Assembly: GCA_003024785.1 (NCBI GenBank) | Contig: PUQB01000481.1 | Span: 124,001-188,000, forward strand | Source: Selaginella tamariscina | Taxonomy: Eukaryota; Streptophyta; Lycopodiopsida; Selaginellales; Selaginellaceae | Reading direction: 5' to 3' | DNA: 64,000 nucleotides | Part shown: positions 21,640 to 32,422 of the stretch, piece after piece | How positions within the stretch are numbered: position 1 is the stretch's first letter | How the letters are laid out: each line of letters opens with the position of its first letter | Position numbers and translations under genes: made by a program | The notes under the pieces: model-generated | Database searches by the model: none | Told to the model about the DNA's origin: nothing | The model's input: the letters and a program-made list of their open reading frames with translations, nothing else

Positions 21640-21735
21640 TCTCCTTAGCACTCTCTAACGACGAGATTTATGGAGTGTCTAGCAAACTCACTAATGAGTG
21701 GGTTGATGGAGTCTTAGCAAACATCAGGAGGTACG
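21640..21735 (+). pseudogene. Dynein heavy chain exon EWVDGVL (copy D5)
   Basis: Reads SSKLTNEWVDGVLANIRR, matching the dynein heavy chain segment usually written EWTDGVLA..MR, which precedes the Walker B strand of AAA2. It ends in AGGAG|GTACGTA, a good donor. The text is the best preserved of this exon in the window (compare 10.4k, 14.6k and 44.2k), but the neighbouring motor exons are missing, with foldback repeats directly to the left. Confidence 0.65.
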
Positions 21736-22159
21736 TACATGTGCGTATACACATTATTATATGCACTATATGTATATATGAGAGTACATGCACATACGCA
21801 TATATTATTATATATAGACATGTTTGTACATATCTGTGTGTGCTGTGTGTTTACATTTATGTATACAGCTTAGACATGCATTTTAGCTGTGTACATGTAT
21901 CTGCTAGGTGTATGTAATACAAGGTATATGACTGTGTACATGTGCATCGGATGTATGTATGTACATGAATGCACATATTTATGTGTATACATGTCCTATA
22001 TGTATCTCTAAACGTATGTGTTTGTATATATATTAATAAAAACTGTAAGCTACATAATATAAATATGTCCCAGACGCAAGAGAGAGAGAGAGAGAGTTTT
22101 TGAGTACTCTTCTTGATGCAAAACTTGTCTGTCCATGTATAATGTACTGATAGTACATA

Positions 22160-22389
22160 TGCTATGTGTGCATGTGTTCACACATTCTGCGGAACTGTAT
22201 ATATATATTTAGTGAGAATGCTATATCATATTATCTTATAGACAAGGAGATAATGAATAGTTTCATTAGAAGTATGTATAGTCGTGTGTGTGTGTGTATA
22301 AATTGTTCGCAGATATGGTATACCCGGTTTCACTTTTCATATAGAAGAACGAATTTACAGAGCTATGTAAATCATTCACGTATCAATAT

Positions 22390-22421
<32 letters not shown>

Positions 22422-22620
22422 CTTGAAGTTGAAGCATACTCAATAAATTGTTCAATTAGCATATGCCCATTCAGGGCATCTACTAGGAATCAGTCGGTCT
22501 ATTAAGAAGTTTTGATACATTGACGACTATATAAAATAATTTTTTTTGTGAAATTGGAATTATAGATTAAGTGTCCTATAAAGCATCTTCCAAAATGCAT
22601 ATCGGATATTCCTGATCCGG
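22160..22620. other. U2-upstream module without its dynein exon
   Basis: The arrangement is that of 380-690 and 30.7-31.1k (TTCTGCGGAACTG, AATTGTTCGCAGATATGG, GAAGAACGAATTTACAG, GT/GA tract). At about 22,500-22,610 it contains a short unrelated stretch before the USE. No gene. Confidence 0.6.
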
Positions 22621-22624
22621 CACT

Positions 22625-22775
22625 GAGAGGCTGCCACGTGTCGGAGCCACTTATCCCACAAGCAAGAGCTCAGCGCCTGGGGGATGCAAGGGCAGGGAGA
22701 CTTGCTACCCGGGCTGCCACGTGTCGCCTTGGCCTTACACTACCGCCTTGGCCGCCTTGGCCTCCCCCCAAAATT
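22625..22775 (+). pseudogene. U2 locus with the RNA body deleted
   Basis: GCTGCCACGTGTCGG and the USE TTATCCCACAAGC are present, but after AAGGGCAGGGAG (the stretch following TATA) the sequence jumps to CTTGCTACCCGGGCTGCC, the 3' stem of U2. The TATA box, 5' half, branch-point element and Sm site are gone. The 3' flank ATTAAACCCTAAATT remains. Confidence 0.8.
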
Positions 22776-23280
22776 AAACCCTAAATTGAAGAAAATAGTA
22801 AAAATATTTGTCCGTAAATAAAGAAGAAATTTGTTGTTTGTTAAAATAATTATTTATTATTTAAAGACTGTCTCAGATTATTTAGTAGATTACTTACTGA
22901 TATATTTGTTGCTGACTATGTTGTTAAATATGTATATATATTCTCATAATTATAAATTATCAAATTAATTTTTAATTTCAAATTAAATATTTTGTAAGCC
23001 TATTATTCTTAGAAATTCTACCGTCCCATAGTAAATGCCATTGTCTTATGGAACTGCCTTCTTCTGGGATACGTGGGTGGCTATTGCATAAACACACATA
23101 TCAGTTATTTATTAAAATATTTAACTAGTGGTTTAGTTGTACGAGAGATATGTACGTATCATTATGTGTGTATAAACACAGACACACACTCGTTTTATGT
23201 GTATGTATATGTTGTGTATATAACATATATACACCATTTATGCGTGTGCGTGTGTGTGTGTGTGAGAGAGAGAGAGAGAC

Positions 23281-23700
23281 ATGATTGAGACCATTGGTGC
23301 CAATGTTGATGAAGATGGTCGAAAGACGTTTGACATGTTTATTCGTGACTCTGATCCACGGTATGCGTTTTGTGTGTGTGTGTGTGTTTATACGTATAAA
23401 CATATAACACGCATTCATGTTTGTGTTTCCGACATATACATTTCTATACATGTATCTATGAGTATATATGTATGTGTACATTCAAAGTAGTCACATAAAA
23501 TTGACATGCTTTATATCGATATATGCATGTGTTCTCTCTCTCTCATACACACATGACACACACACGCCACACCACCATGAGTCTTAACTTAGTTGCAACT
23601 TTGTATACTCGTAGGAACCGCTTGTTGCATGTGGACTTAAACAACGATGCATATGCACATACCAGAGAAATTTAAACACTATCTACACGCATTGTATTCG
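23281..23700 (+). pseudogene. Dynein heavy chain linker exon IGANVDEDGR (copy D5b)
   Basis: Exon about 23,281-23,361 encodes IETIGANVDEDGRKTFDMF then IRDSDPR, ending in a GTATGC donor. This resembles the dynein region between AAA2 and AAA3, where many heavy chains have WS.GA..D..GR..F..F. A second exon, 23,615-23,640, after a CGTAG acceptor, reads NRLLHVDLN. The frame is open and the order agrees with the EWVDGVL exon 1.5 kb upstream (D5). It may be a still-readable fragment; the assignment to dynein is by motif memory only. Confidence 0.55.
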
Positions 23701-25114
23701 AGTGTGTGTGTGTGTATGCATTTACTTCATGTACTTATGTATATTGGTAATATATATACTTGTGCAGGTACATGCTTAAATAGACTTCATATATATCAGG
23801 TAGTGTATGTCGTTTTATATGCATGCAACACTATTATATGTAAAAATGCAATATATACATAATTTATACTCAATTTACACATGCATATAATAGACTTGTA
23901 TAAACATCTTGTACATCTTTTTTTGCTTCTAATTATCTGTGTATATATTTGGATATATAATATGTTCATATATCAATATACACACACCGGATCTCATGTT
24001 TATAAGAGCTGCAGCAATAAATCATTATTTTTATTCAATTACATAATACTATCATTTTAATTTAATAACGTTAAATAAGTCAAATTAAAGAATATTCGGA
24101 GCAATACGGACGCAACCAAATAATTAACGCATGTATAGAACTACACAACAATATAAGGTAAACCCATTTTGTTTATTAATTAATAATTTACTGTAGTGAA
24201 AAAGTATTAAATTTAACTTAATTAACTAATTATTTATCTACACACACAAACACAAAGCATATACAAAGACATGTAGATACAAAGGTTATAAACACACACA
24301 ATGAATACATGCATTAAGTATATATGCACATACCAAGTGTGCAAAAAACATAAAAATAAAAATAAATAAATAAATATATAGAAAACCAACTACTGACACA
24401 GTCATGCACGCAAGCACACACACACAGCGAAAATGTATGTGTATATATATATACAGTACAAACTACTATATATTGTTGTGATCTCCCGTTATCGTACATA
24501 CGTGGGTCTGCAATACAGAGATGCACGTATATATATATATATATATCGGCTATATTTAAATTTTAATAGCTTTCTCACTCAAGGTGTGTTGTGTATTTTA
24601 TATATATATATATATATAAAGAATATTAAAATATTAGAAAATTAAAACAATTACCATGAATCTCATACCCGTTCGCACGTATACATACAGACAGTTACCC
24701 ACGGTCGTTAATGTCTCCATGGATCGACTGATTCCCAGTAGATGCCCGGAATGGGCATTGAACAATGTGTATGTATGTATGACATAGATATATGTATTCA
24801 CAGTCACGCACGCACACAGACTGCGAACAATGCGTGTATATATATATACAGTACAAAGGTGTATTCCATGTTTAAAGAGAGTACGTGTGTGTCTACAAAA
24901 TGATCGGCCTTTCAGAAGTTACTAGTTGTACTTAGTTGTCTCATATCAAGAGGTTGTTTAGAACAGTGAATATTTTTTGTAATAATGTGTTCAATTTAAA
25001 TCAAATTTATTTCAAAAATAAAATGATTATATTTTTATTATATAATATGAATTTATTTACTTTACAAACAAAAACTTTTAACTAATTTTCTTCATTTTAG
25101 GGTTTAATTTTGGG

Positions 25115-25290
25115 GGTTGGGTTGTGCAGGCAGGCCAAGGCGACACGTGGCAGCCCGGATAGCAAGCTACCGGATGGATCACCTCCCATAAAAAATTAGG
25201 TTAATAGCATTGGGAGACGTGCTCCCATATCTATTAAACTGATAAGAACAGATACTACACTTGATCTTAGCCTAAAGGCCAGAAAGGTAT
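25115..25290 (-). ncRNA. U2: U2 snRNA copy D
   Basis: Minus-strand U2 starting at 25,290 with an intact GTGTAGTATCTGTTC and Sm region. Four bases of stem II are lost (AATAG-ATATGG). The 5' stem reads TGGCCTTTAGGC. Upstream TATA and USE (TTATCCCACAAGC) are present. Probably a pseudogene because of the stem deletion. Confidence 0.8.
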
Positions 25291-25564
25291 GATTTTCCTG
25301 CTCTCCTGCCCTTATATAACCCCCTGCACCCCTAGGCGCTGAGATCCTGCTTGTGGGATAATTGGCCCGACACGTGGCAGCCTCTCAGAGCCGAATCAAG
25401 AATATTCTCTCAGCATTGCCGGCATTTTTGAAAATTTATCAAACGATGCTTCTATATGAAAAGTGAAACCGGGTATACCATATCTGCGAACAATTTACAC
25501 ACACACACGACTATACGTACTTCTAATTAAACTATTCATTATCTACTTGTCTATAAGATATAGC

Positions 25565-25566
<2 letters not shown>

Positions 25567-25599
<33 letters not shown>
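25567..25599. repeat. (TA)n microsatellite
   Basis: Pure TA tract adjoining the LINE-like fragment; at 47.31k the same place has a shorter interrupted TA tract. Confidence 0.9.
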
Positions 25600-25601
<2 letters not shown>

Positions 25602-26600
25602 TAGTTCTAGCTGGAGCTCAGCTTATTCGAGTCATAGATATGGCAAGGAAGCGGCCGAGATTGATCCAGAGGTAGCACATGAGCAGTGGAGGCACTTAGT
25701 GATCTTTGAGCCCAGCCAATGGAAGAGTTGGACATGGACCCGAAGATGTGGAAGTGGCGGAGCAGGGCTGGACAGGGTTTTTTTGCTTATGAACCCAGAA
25801 TCGGGCGCGGGCCTCGTGCACCTTCTAAACTGGAAGAACATATGTGTGCTGGGTGGGCCTTCTCACAGTTCGCTTGCACAGTCATTCAAACGAGAACTTT
25901 GGACAGGGTCTTTCAAGTGGAATATGTGGATGTTGTTGCAGGACAGCTTAGCAGTGTGTGCTAACATCAGGGGATTGCTGAGCAATTTGTGTACGTGTGG
26001 GCTGGTTGAGACGAAAGGCATTGCTTGTGGGACTGCCAAGCAGCAAGGGCTGTATGGTACCGTACCATGGCACTGGTGCAGTGGTTGAGCAGGGCAGAGG
26101 ATGCGACAATAGGATGGAAGATAGCTTGCTTAGGGGAGCATGTTGTGCATGCACAGGCGTCTGCAGGAGTATGGAGCGCTCCAGGGAGACTGGAGGAGAG
26201 ATCGGTTTTTGATCCAGGCGGAACACAGGTGACCATGGAGGAACCGCCTGGTTTATGGTTGAAGGTCCACATTATGGACGATTTGGAGAGCCAGAAATGC
26301 CGAGGTGTTTCAAGGGCACAGGTGGGGTTTACAGTGGACCCTAGCGTGCTTGTGGATAACGTTGGTGTCCTTGGTGGCAGCATCTTATGAGGAAGCACGG
26401 GCTACGTGGGACATAGGTGAATATCGGGTATATGAAGAACAATGGCTGCCTGCACTTGGGTTGTTGGTGAGGACTCCCGGGAGTATGCTAGCGATAATAT
26501 GTTGGCGATGGCAGCCCCCTGTGTGGTTTCTGGAGGGTGATGCGTCCTTAGATGCAGCATGACAAACATATGCGACATGGCATGCTGATGTGACAAGGCA
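25600..26600 (+). mobile_element. LINE-like fragment with RT zinc-binding domain
   Basis: A relatively GC-rich island about 1 kb long. Around 25,985-26,065 the plus strand encodes LCTCGLVET then ERHCLWDCQAARAVWYRT. This is the CxxCG..ET..H.LW.C..A..VW pattern of the zf-RVT domain found after reverse transcriptase in plant non-LTR retrotransposons. It needs frame changes near 26,015. Downstream the frame is open to 26,390 (VHIMDDLESQKCRG) and in another frame to 26,562 (PPVWFLEGDASLDAA). No reverse transcriptase or endonuclease domain is left. A near-identical copy is at 47,330-48,300 and its tail at 13,170. Confidence 0.62.
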
Positions 26601-27076
26601 GGGAGGATGTAGCAAATAAGATAGATAGATGATAAGGAGTTAAGAATAAGGTAGATGCTTACAAACGAAAGGTTGATGTACTTTAATACACAGAATCAAT
26701 AGTGTATATATATATATACAGTTCCGCAGAAAGGTTGTGTATGTGAACACATGCACACATAACATATGTATTATCAGTACATTATATATGGATAGACTAG
26801 TTTTGCATCAAGAAGTGTACCTGCACATGTATGCGCTTTGCTATACATGTATATTATGTAGCGTGGCATTTCAAACATAACTTCATGCTCATATGTATGA
26901 ACAAGTATATGTTTATATTCATAACACACACACACCCACATGGTATAGGCAACAAAATGCAAGTAAGTAAAATATTATACAAATATGATCTCATATTTCC
27001 ACAGTTACACATAAACATGAATGTTATATTAACATATATAATACATACATATATATAAAATAATTTTAATTTACAA

Positions 27077-27690
27077 GTATTGTCCGTACTTACGTACGGT
27101 TACGAGTACCAGGGGAAGAATGGGCAACCCCATTGACGGATAGATGTTATATAGCTCTTGGTGCAACTTTATTCACTGCCAAATATGAAATTATATATGT
27201 ATACATTAGCATGATGTTGATATATATATATATATATAAGTTTCAGTAAGATATAACGCAGCTGCACGTACTTACAAGGATGTGTAATAATGTTTAAAGG
27301 CGTGGAGATACGTCTGATACGTACGTGTGGAATATTCGTGATAATAAACCTAGGATATGCTGTAGTGAACAAGAGCTTCTCGTTAAAAGGTTTCAAGTTG
27401 TTAATAAATTGGTTCTTAATATATAACTTATATGGATACATACGTATACAACTGTGTTGGTGTGTTTATGTTTTAATTATATATATATATATTGTGTTTA
27501 TGTGTTTCTGTTTGCGTGACTATGTGCTTGTAATTATACTTTAATGTAAATGTATATATCAAAGAGTGCTGTATATACACACTTTTGTATATATGGAAGG
27601 AGGTAGATATGCATCCCTTATGCCATTGCTATAGGTACGTATTTAGTTGCTGTATAAGGATGTTAGATGTATTATATAATGCATTAAGTG
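27077..27690 (+). pseudogene. Dynein heavy chain remnant (copy D6)
   Basis: Exon 27,077-27,180 (YGYEYQGKNGQP then LTDRCYIALGA) has lost both splice sites: the acceptor TACAG became TACAA, and the donor CAGGTATG became CAAATATG. The NPGY exon, about 27,297-27,418, reads IRTCGIFVIINLGYA, with Pro changed to Leu, followed by a frame change into AVVNKSFSLKGFKLL. The CGIF..IN.GYA text is very dynein-like. The YVFG piece is at 27,631-27,680. Non-functional. Confidence 0.7.
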
Positions 27691-27694
27691 TGTA

Positions 27695-28260
27695 CACATA
27701 CGTATATGTGCATAGTTAATGTGTATATTGATCTTAACGTCCACGTGTAGATGATCACTGGAGGTTTGGGTTTAGTGACACGTGGTTTACTAACCATGTG
27801 TACGTGTAACCATATCATGGGTTAGGGTTTAGTATACTTTTGTATAAATAATAATTTTTTTATTTTATTTTTGTACCAAAAGTCTTCAAGGCCAAATACA
27901 TTTGTCAATTTAATCCATAATATATGAATAAATTATATTAATACCGCTATCAGCTGTCTTCGATATTTTGGCTCCAGATCAACTGCTATTCGTTTTTTGT
28001 GGTCATAAGATCACTTTACAAGGTGCACCTATGGGTTTGACTAAGGAGGAATAAGTTTATAATAACCGGAGTATCTCCAACTTGCGTTAATTAAATGTAT
28101 AAGTAAACCTAATTTACTTAAAAAAATTATTTATTAAATAATTATATATATATAAATATACCTAAAAGTATAACGAAAACGACGTGTTTGGGTTTTTTCG
28201 ATGCAGTTTTATATATAAATATTTAATATTTAATATATATTTTTTTACTATAAAAACCAA
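27695..28260. other. Spacer between dynein remnant and Cys-rich gene
   Basis: No gene seen. CACGTGTAGATGATCACTGG and GTGACACGTGGTTTACTAAC give two G-box-like ACGTG motifs. The same sequence, inverted, is at 34.8-35.45k, next to the minus-strand Cys-rich copy, so it travels with that gene. Confidence 0.55.
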
Positions 28261-28298
28261 GCAAAACTCCATTGCATAAATACAGTTTGCATATAATT

Positions 28299-28490
28299 AT
28301 GGCTATCGTTGTTTTCATCTTCGTTAGTATTCAAGTAGGGACGGTTTCGCATGTCATGTCCCAGACATGTACTAAAAAGTATTATTGGGACGGCCTTATG
28401 CGTGTATATTGCAACAAATTTGGTAAATCCTGTGCTCCACGCTGTAACAAGGGTTGGCTGGAATGGAAAGAAATGCCCAAAATAAGTTAA
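28299..28490 (+). CDS. Small secreted Cys-rich peptide (frameshifted tail)
   Basis: A 63-codon frame from ATG 28,299, the start that corresponds to the intact copy. The signal-peptide-like start is MAIVVFIFVSIQV. The mature part reads SQTCTKKYYWDGLMRVYC then NKFGKSCAPRCNKGW, with four cysteines. After NKGW a 2-bp deletion relative to the 34.5k copy (GGTCTGG there, GGCTGG here) changes the end from WNGKKCPK to LEWKEMPKIS, losing the last cysteine. TATA and downstream intron-like sequence are as in the 17.1k copy. Might be expressed with an altered tail, or be a recent pseudogene. Family unknown. Confidence 0.55.
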   Translation: MAIVVFIFVSIQVGTVSHVMSQTCTKKYYWDGLMRVYCNKFGKSCAPRCNKGWLEWKEMPKIS

Positions 28491-28494
28491 GTAA

Positions 28495-30220
28495 TATTAA
28501 GTGTATACACGCGCGCGTGTGCGTGCGTGCGTGCGTGTGTTTTTACTCTCTCGAAAACATATACATACATGTATATAGACATATAACAACACACTCTAAA
28601 ACTGCTGTAGGCTATATTCTTATATAACATACACAAATATTTTTAATTTCAAATTAGAGTATTCTTTTTTTTGTTAAAATAGAAGATTAATATTTGTTTT
28701 TACTTTAACAGGAATGTTCCTCTATATGAATAACTCAACTGGTTACAGTTTGAAGCTCTTGAATAATAATAACAGACTCTTAGTCTTATTGTATATAAAA
28801 GTTTGTTTTCAATAATATGTTTGAACTTATAATTTAAGTGTAAAATATAGAGTTAAATTTTTATGTTTTAGTATCAAAAATGAAATTAAATTTTGTGTTA
28901 AATTTTTATTTACACTATTTTTTAATTTTTATCTTTTTAGCTTATTTTAAAACATATAACAAAAATAATCATTATTACTTCAACTTTTATGAAAATTCTA
29001 TATATTTCTATACAAAAGAACATTATTAAAGAATATACTTATCGTTGTAATTTATAAAAATTAAACTTAATTTATTATTTTTAATGTTAATTTACAACAA
29101 TTTTTTTACACACAAACACATCGTTCACGGTGTGTGTTAGTATAAACATTGTATATATAATGGCAAATATAATTTACACCCCAATGCTATTAACTTAATT
29201 TTGTGGGAGGTGGCTTGCTGGCTGCCACGTTTTCTTTTGGCCTTACAAACTAAAAAGTAAATTATAAATTTTTATAATTTCATTTAGGCTCAATGTTGGA
29301 ATTAAATTTTTATTAAACTATACATTTATTACAAAGATATTTAGTTATGATTTAAGCAGCTCTGTTTCTAGGGTTATAAGGCAGTTATGGGGTTTACATT
29401 TTTTTAGTTTTTTTTGGTGTTTAATAAATTTATTAATTAAGTAGGTGTACAGGTGTTCATTATTTAATCAATAACATTATATATGTACAGAGAGAGACAC
29501 ACATAAATATATGTTTATATAAATTTATAGCAATCGGGTTCTAATTTCGGGATAGAACAATAGTAATCTGGGGGCTACTTAATATAAATTCGGTGAGGGC
29601 CATTGTTTGCAGTCTGTGTGTGTGTGTGCGTGCGTGACTGTGTCGGTAGTTGGTTTATATATATGTATTAATATATTGCGTGTGTATGTACATTTGGTGT
29701 GCGTGAATGCGTGTATTCATTGTGTGTGTCTATAACCTTTGAGTATCTACAAGTCTTTGTATATGCTTTGTGTTTGTACGCTGTGAGATAAATAATTAGC
29801 TAATTGAGTTAAATTTAGTAATTTTTCACTACAGTAAATTAATTAATTAATAAACAAAATGAATTGCCACGAATATTCTCGCTTTTATTGCTGCCATCAC
29901 GCAGGCAATCTGTATGTACACATCCTTGTAAGTGCGTGCCGCTGCGTTATATCTACATAATATATGCGTTTGTTTTAATTAAACACGTGAGTTTGTAGCA
30001 TGTATTACGTGCATATAAATGTGTAAAGAGGTCAACATGAATGTAGGTATACGTATCTACAAAGAATGTATACATATGTATTCGTAGAAACTTCAAGTAT
30101 GAAGAAACACACAGGCACACACACACACACATATATAGTTACACATGTCCACCCACACATATATATACATGTATGTATGTATGTATCTATACACACACAC
30201 ATCATGGCTTGAGGAAGATG
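28495..30220. other. 3' flank of Cys-rich gene, then module spacer
   Basis: 28,495-29,110 is the AT-rich 3' flank shared, inverted, with 4.9-5.5k, 34.0-34.5k and 38.7-39.4k. At about 29,180-29,250 is a plus-strand relic of the U2 3' end (CCAATGCTATTAACTTAATT, GTGGGAGGTGG, GCTGCCACG). 29,600-29,870 repeats the TTCATTGTGTGTG and AGATAAATAA module found at 4.3k. No gene. Confidence 0.6.
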
Positions 30221-30496
30221 GTGATAGGCGGCTTATACACAGCTATTTATCATACAAGTATAACTACATTCATATGCGTATGTGTATTTAGGCATGTATG
30301 CGTGTATATTTGGTAACAGAATGTGTCCATTATTTTCTACAATCGTTCTATTATTCGATGGTAAATGGTGTATGTTTTTACGTATCTCCTCCATTTACCA
30401 TCGAATGGTGTGTACACACACACACACACACATACAACATTATGCTATTATGTATACATACAGATATACATGTACGTATATGTATATGTTTCATAC

Positions 30497-30691
30497 CTGG
30501 CAAGTTTTTTACTGAAATCCTCGACGGTTTCAATCTTTCCTGTACCGGCAGGGCCTAGTGGATTACCAACACGAGCTATATAACATCTATCCGTCAATGC
30601 CTGGTACTTGTAACCATATACATGTATAGCAAAGCAAATACATGTACAGGCATCTTCTTGATGCAAAACTTGTCTGTCCATATATAATGTA
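30497..30691 (-). pseudogene. Dynein heavy chain AAA1 exon, Walker A mutated (copy D7)
   Basis: The minus strand reads YGYKYQALTDRCYIARVGN, then PLGPAGTGKIETVEDFSK. The Walker A loop GPAGTGKT has become GPAGTGKI, replacing the threonine that ligates magnesium. The exon is otherwise open, with acceptor CAG and donor GTATGA. Same arrangement relative to U2 as copies D1 and D8. Confidence 0.76.
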
Positions 30692-30934
30692 CTGATAATA
30701 CATATGCTATGTGTGCATGTGTACCTTTCTGCGGAACTGTATATATATTTAGTGAGAATGCTATATCATATTATCTTATAGAAAGGAGATAATGAATAGT
30801 TTCATTAGAAGTATGTATAGTCATGTGTGTGTGTAAATTGTTCGCAGATATGGTATACCCGGTTTCACTTTTCATATAGAAGACCGAATTTACAGAGCTA
30901 TGTAAATCATTCACGCTTGTCTATATATCGATAT

Positions 30935-30992
<58 letters not shown>
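30935..30992. repeat. (GT)n(GA)n microsatellite upstream of U2 copy E
   Basis: Compound repeat, always at this place upstream of U2 (about 605-625, 22,393-22,422, 36,415-36,434 and inverted near 7,100 and 40,985), but expanded here. Confidence 0.9.
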
Positions 30993-31178
30993 CTTAAAGT
31001 TGAAACATACTCAAGAAATTGTTTAATTAGCATATGCCCATTCAGGGCATTGCTGAGAGAATATTCTCGATTCGGCTCTGAGAGGAAGCCACGTGTCGGA
31101 GCGAATTATCCCACATGCAAGAGCTCAGGGGCTAGGGGTACAGGGGTATATAAGGGCAGGAGCGGACAGGGAAGACTA

Positions 31179-31370
31179 ATGCCTTTCTTGGCCTTTTGGC
31201 TAAGATCAAGTGTAGTATCTGTTCTTATCAGTTTAATAGCTGGTATGGGGCACGTCTCCCAATGCTGTTAACCTAATTTTTTTGCGGGATCCGGTAGCTT
31301 GCTATCCTGGCTGCCACGTGTCGCCTTGGCTTTACACTACAGCCTCAACCCAACACCTAAAATTAAACCC
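31179..31370 (+). ncRNA. U2: U2 snRNA copy E
   Basis: Plus-strand U2 with intact GGCTAAGATCAAGTGTAGTA and branch-point element. The 5' end is ATGCCTTTCTTGGCC (two substitutions), stem IIb is shortened (GGTATGGGGCACGTCTCCC), and the region after the Sm site lacks GGTGGTCCA. USE TTATCCCACATGC and TATATAAG upstream are intact. Likely a decaying copy. Confidence 0.8.
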
Positions 31371-32352
31371 TAAATTACAAAAATTAATTAAAAGATTGTT
31401 CTAAATTCGTTTATATTTTTATATTTGTAATTGATTATTTTAATTTTAATTATGTTACAAATAATTTTGATTTAAACTAAATACACTAATTTTGATTTCA
31501 CTGTTCTAAACAAGATATGAGACAACTAAGTACTAGTAACTTCTGGAAGGCCGGGTTTATATATCAAACTTATAAGACACACACGTGTACATATGTACTG
31601 TATATGCATTTTGGAATACACCTTTGTACTGTATATATATACACACACATTGTTTGCAGTCTGTGTGTGCATGAGTGCGTACCTGTGAATACATATATCT
31701 ATGTCATACATACATACACACACCGACACAGACACATATATATTGGCAAATGAAACTCAAACTTAAAAAATTAAACCATTAATAGAAAGCTTGAAGCATA
31801 CTCAACAAATTGTTCAATGCCCATTCCGGGCATCTACTGGGAATCAGTCGATCCATCCAGACATTGACGACCGTTGATTTCTTATAGATTACGTAAACGT
31901 TCAAAAAATCTTCTAAAGTACCCTTTTTGGGCAATGCAGAGTGATATATACTACAGAGCTTAATAAATAAAACCTTGACAATCTGGGAAGGGTAACTGTA
32001 TGTATGTATACGTGTGAACGTGTATGAGATTCATGGTAATTGTTTTAATTTTCTTATATATATATATATAATAAACAACATACCTTGAGTGCGAAAGCTA
32101 TTAAACCGCCTTTTCATTGTAAATATAATGAATTTTAATTATATAGACGGCACGTGTCTATATGAAATATCTTACAAGAAGCGCAGATATGACCGTATCT
32201 ATAAATATTACCTCTTATTAGACATGTTACAGACCATCTTGTATATATACATTTGTATATTCATGTATTTTATTATGCGTCTGTCTGTTTCTCTCATATA
32301 TATGGCTGATGCAGCATACGGACATATGTAACCTAAGCATATTGGTACTGAT

Positions 32353-32422
32353 GGTCTTATGGTCTATGGTAAGGACACTGGACTCTGAATTCAGTAGCCC
32401 GAGTTCAAATCTCGGTATGACA
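32353..32422 (+). tRNA. tRNA-Gln(CTG) copy 5, D-arm deletion
   Basis: Anticodon loop CTCTGAA and B box are intact. The D loop reads GGTCTATGGT, one base short of GGTCTAGTGGT, so the A box is broken, and the 3' end is TATGACAT. Probably a pseudogene. Confidence 0.72.
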
